Below are positions 10,064-16,687 of a DNA stretch of 48,165 nt, one piece after another (position 1 is the first letter of the stretch; the number at the start of each line of letters is the position of its first letter). This stretch comes from Phenylobacterium sp. Lineage in GTDB: Bacteria; Pseudomonadota; Alphaproteobacteria; Caulobacterales; Caulobacteraceae. A model generated the notes under the pieces. It made no database searches. It worked only from the letters and a program-made list of their open reading frames with translations, and had not been told where the DNA came from. The stretch lies in assembly GCF_030654915.1 (NCBI RefSeq), contig NZ_JAURWM010000371.1:1-48165 (forward strand), written 5' to 3'. A program made the translations under genes and the position numbers.

Positions 10064-10115
10064 GGGCGTGTCGCTTGCGCGCGTCGGCGGCCGCCGACGT
10101 CGCAAGCATACGCCC
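10064..10115. repeat. Long interrupted inverted repeat (cruciform or terminator candidate)
   Basis: Three nested pairings share one centre: GGGCGT/ACGCCC, GCTTGCG/CGCAAGC and the perfect 18-base palindrome CGTCGGCGGCCGCCGACG. Together they give about 22 paired positions in 52 bases. It lies downstream of the Rrf2 gene and upstream of the P450 gene on the same strand. No T-run adjoins it. A smaller inverted repeat, TGACG-TGGG-CGTCA, lies just left at 10031-10044 in the P450 upstream region. Confidence 0.5.
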
Positions 10116-10168
10116 GGAGCGATCGGGCTGAGGGGCCGCCGTTCTCCGGCAAGCCAATGTCCGCCGCC

Positions 10169-10624
10169 TTAGACGTCAGCCCCGCCGCTGGCCTCTGGCG
10201 GATGCGTATGGGGGAAGGCGACGTCGCGCGAGAGAGCGCCGATGGTCACCTCGCCAAAGCGCGTCAGGAGGCGTTGTTCGGCTTCGACCATCGCGTCCTT
10301 CAGGGCGGCGTTGACGGCCCGTTCAACAAGGCATCGCGGGTCGTTGTCGGCTAGGCCGATGGCGAACACCTTCGGACCGCCCAGCGCGTCATGGATGTCG
10401 CGCAAGGTCACTTCGTCGAGAGGCCGCGCCAGCGCCCATCCGCCGCCGTGCCCCTTTACGGAGGTCAGATAGCCTGCTGCCCTGAGCCCGGCCATGGTTC
10501 GCCGCACCACGACCGGGTTGGTGTCGAGCATCTGGCTGATGACCTCGGACGTTACGGGCGCGCCGATGTGATCCATGTGGATCAGAACGTGAAGCATCCG
10601 GGAGAGGCGGGTGTCGGTGGGCAT
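10169..10624 (-). CDS. Rrf2 family transcriptional regulator
   Basis: A 151-residue winged helix-turn-helix protein of the Rrf2 family (RLSRMLHVLIHM, then SEVISQMLDTNPVVVRRTMAGLRAAGYL, then GHGGGWALARPLDEVTLRDIHDAL). The GGxALARP wing is typical. Only one cysteine is visible (PRCLVE, in the region where IscR/NsrR carry three), so a three-cysteine iron-sulfur cluster is unlikely. Redox sensing through a single cysteine or a small ligand is possible. The ATG at 10624 has GAAGG just upstream; an ATG at 10642 would add six residues but lacks a ribosome site. It is divergent from the flavoprotein-methyltransferase pair, and both promoters carry a matching motif. Confidence 0.87.
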   Translation of the reverse strand: MPTDTRLSRMLHVLIHMDHIGAPVTSEVISQMLDTNPVVVRRTMAGLRAAGYLTSVKGHGGGWALARPLDEVTLRDIHDALGGPKVFAIGLADNDPRCLVERAVNAALKDAMVEAEQRLLTRFGEVTIGALSRDVAFPHTHPPEASGGADV

Positions 10625-10635
10625 GGCGCCTTCAT

Positions 10636-10711
10636 AACTCATAATCGGTTCGTAACAAAACGAGTTGCGTGAAGCGATCGCGTCGCTATATCTCCCGCAA
10701 CATTATAAGTT
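10636..10711. promoter_or_regulatory. Mirrored motif in the divergent Rrf2/flavoprotein promoter region
   Basis: ATTATGAGTTATGAAGG on the minus strand (from 10645) and ATTATAAGTTACGAGGA on the plus strand (from 10702) are near copies facing outward, each running into the ribosome site of its own gene. This fits one regulator binding both outlets. A plausible plus-strand promoter is TTGCGT near 10664 with TATATC about 16 bases later. Confidence 0.45.
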
Positions 10712-10724
10712 ACGAGGATGAGCG

Positions 10725-11648
10725 ATGGATCAGTATGAGGTCATCGTGGTCGGCGGCAGTTTCGCCGGCCTCTCAGCGGCGATGCAGCTTGCCCGGGCGC
10801 GGCGCAGGCTCCTTGTGGTGGACGCCGGCCGGCCCCGGAACCGGTTCGCGCCGACCTCCCACGGCTTTCTCGGGCAGGACGGCGTCCCGCCGGCCGACAT
10901 CATGCGCGAGGGGCTGACCCAGCTGTCACGTTATCCGACCGTCGACTTCATCCACGCCGAAGCCGCGTCCGCCGGCAGGGAGGATGACGGTCTGGTTCTG
11001 GCGCTGTCGGACGGCGCTGAGGTCAGGACGCGTAAGCTCATCCTGGCCACCGGCGTGAAGGACGCGCTGCCGCTGGATTCGATGGTTCCGCGCTGGGGGG
11101 TGAGTGTCCTGCATTGCCCCTATTGCCACGGCTATGAGGTTCGGGATCGGCGGTTCGCCGTCATCGCCAACGCGCCGGGCGCCGCCCACCAAGCGGTCAT
11201 CCTGCCGGACTGGGGACCCACGACCTTCTACACCCAAGGGGTGTTCGAGCCTTCAGGGGAGGAGGCTGGGCTGCTGGCCGCGCGCGGCGTTGGGATTGAA
11301 CGCACGCCCGTCACTGAGCTGCTAGGGGAGGGCTCCGAGATTCGCGCCCTGCGGCTGGCCGACGGCCGCGAGGTCTCCGCCGAAGTGGTCTTCACCGCGC
11401 CGAGCACGCGCATGGCGAGCCCGCTGGCGGAGCAACTGGGTTGCGCCTTCGCCGACGGCATGACCGGCCCCTACATCGAGGTCGATTCCATGCAGCAGAC
11501 GAGCGCGCCAGGCGTCTTCGCCGCCGGGGACGCCGCCACCTCGATGTACAACGCCACCCTGGCGTCCGCGGCCGGCGTCATGGCGGGCGTAGCCGCGCAC
11601 CGCGCCCTGGTCCTCGATGCGGCGCATGGCGCGCTGAGGCACGCATGA
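10725..11648 (+). CDS. Thioredoxin-reductase-like FAD oxidoreductase
   Basis: A 307-residue flavoprotein with the FAD motif VVGGSFAGLSAAMQLARA near residue 8, a redox pair in HCPYCHGYE (C131 and C134), and the C-terminal FAD motif GVFAAGDAATSMYNAT. Overall it resembles thioredoxin reductase. The segment where thioredoxin reductase has its GxGxxA NADPH motif reads VIANAPGAAHQA, which lacks the glycine pattern, so normal NADPH use is doubtful. The ATG at 10725 follows CGAGGATGAG. The gene ends in ATGA, overlapping the methyltransferase start, so the two form an operon under the divergent Rrf2 regulator. A role in thiol or xenobiotic redox chemistry is inference. Confidence 0.82.
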   Translation: MDQYEVIVVGGSFAGLSAAMQLARARRRLLVVDAGRPRNRFAPTSHGFLGQDGVPPADIMREGLTQLSRYPTVDFIHAEAASAGREDDGLVLALSDGAEVRTRKLILATGVKDALPLDSMVPRWGVSVLHCPYCHGYEVRDRRFAVIANAPGAAHQAVILPDWGPTTFYTQGVFEPSGEEAGLLAARGVGIERTPVTELLGEGSEIRALRLADGREVSAEVVFTAPSTRMASPLAEQLGCAFADGMTGPYIEVDSMQQTSAPGVFAAGDAATSMYNATLASAAGVMAGVAAHRALVLDAAHGALRHA

Positions 11649-12313
11649 CCGGCTTCGACGATCCTGCCGCCGTCGCCCGCTATGCCGAAAACCCGCCGCG
11701 CCTCGTCCCAGGGTTCAGCGATCTTCAGCGGATGACACGCCTCCTGCTGGCCGAGACGGCGCCGGCCGATGGGCGCATCCTGGTGGTCGGCGCCGGCGGC
11801 GGCCTGGAACTCCGAGCGTTCGCCGAGGCGCAGCCGAGGTGGCGCTTCGTCGGGGTCGATCCTTCCGCCGAGATGCTCAAGCTGGCCCGCCGCACGCTCG
11901 GGCCATTGGCCGACAGGGCCGAACTCCATGAGGGCTATATCGCCTCGGCGCCGACCGGGCCATTTGACGGCGCGTCCTGCCTCCTGACCCTGCATTTCGT
12001 CCCGGTCGCGGAGCGGCTCGCCACACTCACGCAAATCCGGAGCCGGCTGAAGCCGGGCGCGCCGTTCGTGGCCGCGCACCACAGCATGCCCGAGGGCCCC
12101 GAGCGAGACCTGTGGCTTGATCGCTTCGCCGCCTTCGCCGCCGATAACGGCGTGGCGTTCGACAAGGCGAAGGGCGGCGCACGGGGGCTGGGCGACCAAC
12201 TGCCTATCCTTACACCAGAGGCGGAAGTCGATCTGCTCCGGGCCGCCGGCTTCGTCGATCCGCAGCTGTTCTACGCCGCCTTCACCTTCCGAGGCTGGGT
12301 GGCCCGCGCCTGA
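11645..12313 (+). CDS. Class I SAM-dependent methyltransferase
   Basis: A 222-residue protein with a Rossmann-fold methyltransferase core. Motif I is ILVVGAGGGLELRAFA (about residues 43-58), the acidic residue at the end of strand 2 lies in FVGVDPSAEML, and LTLHFVP is in the motif IV region. The frame is open further upstream, but the ATG at 11645 overlaps the flavoprotein stop (ATGA) and begins a normal domain. The acceptor is unknown. Being coupled to a thioredoxin-reductase-like flavoprotein and an Rrf2 regulator suggests a common response, perhaps to a reactive small molecule (inference). Confidence 0.83.
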   Translation: MTGFDDPAAVARYAENPPRLVPGFSDLQRMTRLLLAETAPADGRILVVGAGGGLELRAFAEAQPRWRFVGVDPSAEMLKLARRTLGPLADRAELHEGYIASAPTGPFDGASCLLTLHFVPVAERLATLTQIRSRLKPGAPFVAAHHSMPEGPERDLWLDRFAAFAADNGVAFDKAKGGARGLGDQLPILTPEAEVDLLRAAGFVDPQLFYAAFTFRGWVARA

Positions 12314-12533
12314 CCTGCCTTCGGCCTCGAGCGGCAAGTGTGGTGAACTCCAAACTCCGCGAACGCACTTCCGCTGTCTGGACGCTCATCGGCAACCCAT
12401 CGTTCGCAGGCTGTGTCCCGCGCTGTCCACGCCAGCGTACCGAAAGTGGCGCGGGGGGTGCTGGGGCGCCATGGGCGAAGGAGTCGGCAACGCCGTGGAC
12501 ATAGGGCGCAGGAAAGAATGTTCGCATTTGCGC

Positions 12534-13091
12534 CTAAGGAATATTATCAGAAATAATGGATCTATCCGTTTGGGAGCCAGGTGCGTCTCGCCGATGAACG
12601 GTGAATTCAGCAAGGCGACGGGCGCGCTCGTCCGCATAGGCCTGGCTCGGCTGGCCTCGCATGTCCGGCCATGGAACCAGGCCGCCGCAGGCCGGGCACG
12701 TTCCGTCGAGTTCGAGTTCGGAGCCGCAAGTGCGGTGGAACATCCGGGTCGCCGGTTGTCCGCCCTCAGGTTTGCACCAGCGCTCGCCCCAGGCTCTCAG
12801 CGCCAGGATGACCGGCATCAGATCGACGCCTTTGGGCGTCAGGCGATATTCATGACGCGGCGGGCGTTCTGAATACGGGTGGCGCTCGATCAGGCCATCG
12901 GCTTCCAGGCGCTTCAGGCGCGCGGCGAGCATCTGGCTCGTGGCGCCCGTCTGCGCCTGCAGATCCTGAAAGCGCCGCTGCCCCATCAGCAGCTCGCGCA
13001 CGATCAGGATTGACCAGCGGTCCCCGACCAGGCCGGTGGAATGAGCGATCGGACACAGGGTGTCATCGCCGGCGTCATGCTTAGGGGCCAT
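12534..13091 (-). CDS. HxlR family transcriptional regulator with C-terminal zinc-ribbon-like tail
   Basis: A 185-residue regulator. The HxlR winged helix-turn-helix occupies about residues 10-105 (CPIAHSTGLVGDRWSILIVREL, FQDLQAQTGATSQMLAARLKRLE, HEYRLTPKG). The conserved N-terminal cysteine (CPIA) is present; in some HxlR proteins it senses oxidants or electrophiles. The tail has CGSELELDGTCPACG, a possible zinc-binding Cys cluster. It is divergent from the fatty-acid desaturase, with inverted repeats between them, so it probably controls that gene. Confidence 0.87.
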   Translation of the reverse strand: MAPKHDAGDDTLCPIAHSTGLVGDRWSILIVRELLMGQRRFQDLQAQTGATSQMLAARLKRLEADGLIERHPYSERPPRHEYRLTPKGVDLMPVILALRAWGERWCKPEGGQPATRMFHRTCGSELELDGTCPACGGLVPWPDMRGQPSQAYADERARRLAEFTVHRRDAPGSQTDRSIISDNIP

Positions 13092-13140
13092 CGGCCGATC
13101 CCATCTCCACCGTCGTCAGACATCGGCTTTCGCTGAACAC

Positions 13141-13201
13141 TATGAAACTCATATGTTCTCTGTCCAGTCATCATGAGAAAGATGACGGGGTCGTCATTTT
13201 T
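13141..13201. promoter_or_regulatory. Two inverted repeats between HxlR and desaturase genes
   Basis: TATGA-AAC-TCATA (13141-13153) is a small palindrome suited to a dimeric regulator such as HxlR. AAAGATGACG-GGGT-CGTCATTTTT (13178-13201) forms up to a 10-bp stem with one G-T pair and ends in five T, so on the plus strand it could also act as a short attenuator about 70 bases before the desaturase start. Confidence 0.4.
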
Positions 13202-13270
13202 GAGTCGCTTTGATTTTGGAAGTGGCTATCGTCCTTTGAAATCCTGGGAAATGGATGAGGAGGACAGGCC

Positions 13271-14200
13271 ATGGCTGACGGCTCTCACGACCCGAAAGCG
13301 CTTCGCGCAAGGATCGGAATTTCACACGCCGACGAGCGGCGGATCGCGGTGGAGTTGTCGCCCGCGGTGGCGTGGCCGACGCTGTTTCTAGCCGTGGCGT
13401 TGCCGACGACCTTGATCGCCATCATCACGCTAGGCTTCACAGGCGCCCTGCCCCTGTGGGTCTGCACGCCGGTCCTGGCGATCGTTTCATATGCTCACTA
13501 CACGTTGGTCCATGAGGCCATCCACGGGAACGTGGTCTCACGGCCGAAGGGCGCGGCCTGGATCAACACGCTTGTCGGCTGGATCGGCGCGCTGGGCATG
13601 GGCATGGGCTGGCCCGCCCTCCAGCGCACCCATGTCTTGCATCACTCCCACACCAATACCGAACGCGATCCCGACATCTCCGTGAAGGGCACCTTGGTCC
13701 AGTTGATCCGGAAATGGGTGGTGATGGTCCCCATGTCGCTCATACCGATGTTCGTGCTGCGTTTCATCAACGCGGAGCGCTACAGGCGGCTGGGGACGAT
13801 CCTGAGCCCAGCCGAGATCGCCCAGGTCTCCGCGGTCGCCCTGTTCAACGTGGCGCTGCTGGTCGGGGCCGTCGCCAGCGGCCACGTGGTTGACTGGCTG
13901 TTGCTGTGGTTCCTGCCGACGCGCCTGGCCACGCTGATCCTGAACATCTTCTTCCAGTGGCTACCGCATCACCCGTTCGATCAGACCGAGCGTTATCTGA
14001 ACACGCGGGTCAGCCTGTGGGCCGGCGGCACGTTCCTGCTGCTCCAGCAGAACCTGCACCTCGTGCATCACCTGTGGCCTAGCGTGCCCTTCTACAACTA
14101 CGCCCGGCTGTTCCGCAGGCTCCGTCCCGTGCTGAAGGCCGAGGGCTCGCGCATCGAAGGCCTGATGGTCGGCCCAGGACGGCGGACGATCACCGACTGA
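13271..14200 (+). CDS. Membrane fatty-acid desaturase family protein
   Basis: A 309-residue integral membrane di-iron enzyme. The histidine boxes are visible: HEAIH (about residue 80), HVLHHSHTN (about 120) and HLVHH (about 263), with an extra HH at WLPHHPF. Hydrophobic pairs lie at about 37-75 and 195-225. This pattern fits fatty-acid desaturases and the related carotenoid hydroxylases/ketolases, which need an electron donor not encoded here. The ATG at 13271 follows GAGGAGGACAGGCC. The divergent HxlR gene is the likely regulator. The position of the introduced double bond or hydroxyl cannot be told. Confidence 0.87.
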   Translation: MADGSHDPKALRARIGISHADERRIAVELSPAVAWPTLFLAVALPTTLIAIITLGFTGALPLWVCTPVLAIVSYAHYTLVHEAIHGNVVSRPKGAAWINTLVGWIGALGMGMGWPALQRTHVLHHSHTNTERDPDISVKGTLVQLIRKWVVMVPMSLIPMFVLRFINAERYRRLGTILSPAEIAQVSAVALFNVALLVGAVASGHVVDWLLLWFLPTRLATLILNIFFQWLPHHPFDQTERYLNTRVSLWAGGTFLLLQQNLHLVHHLWPSVPFYNYARLFRRLRPVLKAEGSRIEGLMVGPGRRTITD

Positions 14201-14266
14201 GACGACCAGACGCGCGTCTTGCCACAATGTGGGACCAGCGGCCCCTAAACCGAGCGGAGAGACCCG

Positions 14267-15247
14267 ATGTCCATTCAAGCCTTGGTCACCACCAACACAG
14301 GCTCAGCAGCGTCATCCGTTCAAGCCTTGGAGCCCGATGCGCTTGGCGAGGGCGACGTCACCGTGGCGGTGGAGTGGTCGACCATCAACTACAAGGACGG
14401 CTTGGCGCTCGCCGGCGCCGGCATCATGCAGTCCTATCCCATGGTCGGCGGCATTGATCTGGCGGGCGTGGTGGAGACCTCCGAGGATCCAGCCTTCAAG
14501 CCCGGCGACCGGGTGCTGGTCAACGGATGGGGCCTCAGCCAGACTCACAATGGCGGCTATGCGCGGAAGGCCCGGGTGCCCGGCGCCTGGCTTATCCCCA
14601 CCCCCGAGGCGTTCAGCAATCGCCAGGCCATGGCCATCGGCACGGCCGGCTACACCGCCATGCTCTGCGTCCTGGCGCTGGAGCACGGCGGAATGACCCC
14701 GCAGCGGGGCGACATCCTGGTCACGGGCGCCAACGGCGGTGTGGGCTCGATCGCCATCGCCCTCCTCTCTGGTCTCGGGTACCGAGTGCTGGCCTCGACA
14801 GGTCGGGCTGAGGAAGCCGACTATCTGCGCGGGCTTGGGGCGGCGGAAATCCTCGACCGGGCCGAGCTCTCGGCGCCAGGCCGCCCGATCGGCAAGGAGC
14901 GCTGGGTCGGTGCGGTGGATTCGGTTGGCAGCCATACGCTGGCTAATGTGTTGGCCCATACCGCTTATCGCGGCGTCGTCGCCGCCTGCGGCCTGGCTCA
15001 GGGCATGGACCTCCCGGGATCGATGGCGCCCTTCATCCTCAGGAACATCACCCTGGCCGGGATCGATTCGGTCAATGCGCCGCGCCCTGTGCGGATCGAG
15101 GCTTGGACGCGCCTCGCCCGTGATCTCAACCTCGATAAGTTGACGTCCACGATCACAGAGGTGGGCCTGGCCGATGTCCCCAAGGTCGCCGCGGAGATCT
15201 TGAAGGGCCAGGTACGCGGCCGCACCGTCGTCAACCTCAACCGCTGA
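14267..15247 (+). CDS. acuI: Acryloyl-CoA reductase AcuI/YhdH family oxidoreductase
   Basis: A 326-residue zinc-free medium-chain dehydrogenase/reductase. STINYKDGLALAG near residue 40, the GGIDLAGVVE segment, and the NADPH-binding ILVTGANGGVGSIAIALL (about 151-168) are the AcuI/YhdH signatures. These enzymes reduce acryloyl-CoA to propionyl-CoA with NADPH and protect against toxic acrylate. The ATG at 14267 follows GGAGAG. It lies 66 bases after the desaturase on the same strand and may share its transcript. It converges with the TPR gene across a hairpin. Confidence 0.88.
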   Translation: MSIQALVTTNTGSAASSVQALEPDALGEGDVTVAVEWSTINYKDGLALAGAGIMQSYPMVGGIDLAGVVETSEDPAFKPGDRVLVNGWGLSQTHNGGYARKARVPGAWLIPTPEAFSNRQAMAIGTAGYTAMLCVLALEHGGMTPQRGDILVTGANGGVGSIAIALLSGLGYRVLASTGRAEEADYLRGLGAAEILDRAELSAPGRPIGKERWVGAVDSVGSHTLANVLAHTAYRGVVAACGLAQGMDLPGSMAPFILRNITLAGIDSVNAPRPVRIEAWTRLARDLNLDKLTSTITEVGLADVPKVAAEILKGQVRGRTVVNLNR

Positions 15248-15279
15248 CCTCGGCGCTGGCCGCCGGGGCGGCTCAGGTC
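15246..15279. terminator. Hairpin between convergent genes
   Basis: GACCT and AGGTC flank an inner GCCGC-CGGG-GCGGC stem. The structure spans the end of the reductase gene (15247) and the end of the convergent TPR gene (15273). A two-way terminator is likely from position; no T-run is present. Confidence 0.4.
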
Positions 15280-16595
15280 GTGAGCTGGCTCAGCCAGCGC
15301 GTGTCGCGCGGCGAGGGCCGGCGGTGCAGGCGGCGCTCGAGGCGGGCGCGGGCCTTGGCTGCGTGGCCACCGCGCATCAGGGCGACGATGAGCGTGTCTT
15401 CGATGATTTCACGTTGGGCCCCGCTCCCGCCGATACGCACGACATCCACCGCCACCGGCTCCAAGATTTGCGCGCACGCTTGGTAATCGCCATCGGCGAA
15501 GGCGAGCGCCGCATTGCAGATCGCCGGGGTGACTGGGCCAGCGCCGGCAAAGCCGGCCTGCGCCATGCTGGTCAAAGCCTCGATGCGACGCTCGATGGCG
15601 GCGCGGTCGCCCGTGGCCGCCTCAAGAAGCGCCATGTGGACGTCGATAAAGGCCAGGCCGGGCTTGGGGAAAGCCTTGGCGGCGAAAGCCGCGACGGACT
15701 CCCATGACCCGTCCGGCAGGCTGTGGCCGTAGGCCTGCGCTCGCCACAACAGCGACGCCGAGTCGCTCACGACCGTGATCGCCAGCCCAGCCGACACCGA
15801 TGGCTGGACGTGCTCGGCGTAGAGCGAGAGCGCGGCTTCGGCGTCGCCCTTCAACAGATTGACCAGGGCGCCATGCCAGGCGAGATGGCCGTGCAGGATG
15901 CCCGTGCGGTCGTAGCCGGGAAGCCAGCCGGCGATCAGCGTGTTGGCCGCCTCCCCTTCGCCGCCTTCGAACATGGCGTGGGCCAGCGCATGGACCGTGT
16001 TGGCGTCCCTCCCCTGCAGCGCGAAGGACCGCTCGAGCAGTTCCCGCCCGCGACCGACCGCGCCGTTCTCGGCGTAAGCCCAGCCGGCGTTTGTCAGGAA
16101 CCAGGCGTCGTCGCGCGCGAAGTGGGCGCCGTGCCGCTCGCAGAGATCGACCCGCGCCTGATCGTGGTTCGGCATTCCGGAGAAGGCGAAGAGGCCAAAG
16201 GCGCCCAACGGCAGCGAGAAGATCAAGAGGTCGGTGGGCCAGGCGTCGATATGGGCGAGCGCGCTTTCCAACGCCTTCGCGGCTTGCCCATTGATGGCCA
16301 AGGAAAGCACTGAGACGTGGCTGCGCTCGCGTTCCCCGCCGTGCTTGGCCACGATGTCCTCAGCCGCCGCGATGGCCGCACGGGCTTCAGCCGACTGCGC
16401 GGATATGGCGTGCAGCCGGGCTCGGGCCGCATGAGCGAGTGCAAATTCGCGATCGTCGTGGATCGCGGCGTCCAACGCCTCGGCCGCCCCGGGCCAAGCC
16501 GCGAGCATCAGATCCACCCCCCGCCGATAGTGCGTCGCGGCGCTGTCGGAGATGGTCGAGAGCGGCAGTCCGCGGCTATCCTGGCGGGCCATCAT
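15273..16595 (-). CDS. TTC38-like tetratricopeptide repeat protein
   Basis: A 440-residue alpha-helical repeat protein with no signal peptide. The opening GLPLSTISDSAATHYRRG, the segment NTVHALAHAMFEGGEGEAA, the AWHGALVNLLKGDAEAALSLY stretch and the late VRIGGSGAQREIIEDTLI match the TTC38 (tetratricopeptide repeat protein 38) family, found from bacteria to animals and of unknown biochemical role. AGGA five bases before the ATG at 16595 supports the start. It is transcribed toward the convergent reductase; upstream stem-loops separate it from the TonB receptor gene. Family assignment is from remembered similarity. Confidence 0.78.
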   Translation of the reverse strand: MMARQDSRGLPLSTISDSAATHYRRGVDLMLAAWPGAAEALDAAIHDDREFALAHAARARLHAISAQSAEARAAIAAAEDIVAKHGGERERSHVSVLSLAINGQAAKALESALAHIDAWPTDLLIFSLPLGAFGLFAFSGMPNHDQARVDLCERHGAHFARDDAWFLTNAGWAYAENGAVGRGRELLERSFALQGRDANTVHALAHAMFEGGEGEAANTLIAGWLPGYDRTGILHGHLAWHGALVNLLKGDAEAALSLYAEHVQPSVSAGLAITVVSDSASLLWRAQAYGHSLPDGSWESVAAFAAKAFPKPGLAFIDVHMALLEAATGDRAAIERRIEALTSMAQAGFAGAGPVTPAICNAALAFADGDYQACAQILEPVAVDVVRIGGSGAQREIIEDTLIVALMRGGHAAKARARLERRLHRRPSPRDTRWLSQLTT

Positions 16596-16611
16596 GTCGT
16601 CCTGTGCTCTC

Positions 16612-16681
16612 GGCCGTCCCTATCAGAGACGGCCTGGTAGGCAGTTCGCCCCGGCGGAGCTGATGAAGCTCCACCGGGGCG
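16612..16681. terminator. Tandem stem-loops after the TonB receptor gene
   Basis: On the minus strand the receptor stop is followed by two hairpins. The first pairs CGCCCCGG-C-GGAGCT with AGCTCC-A-CCGGGGCG around a 5-base loop (16647-16681). The second pairs GGCCGTC with GACGGCC (16612-16634). They fill the gap to the TPR start at 16595. The first is very stable but lacks a T-run. Confidence 0.5.
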
Positions 16682-16687
16682 ATTAGA

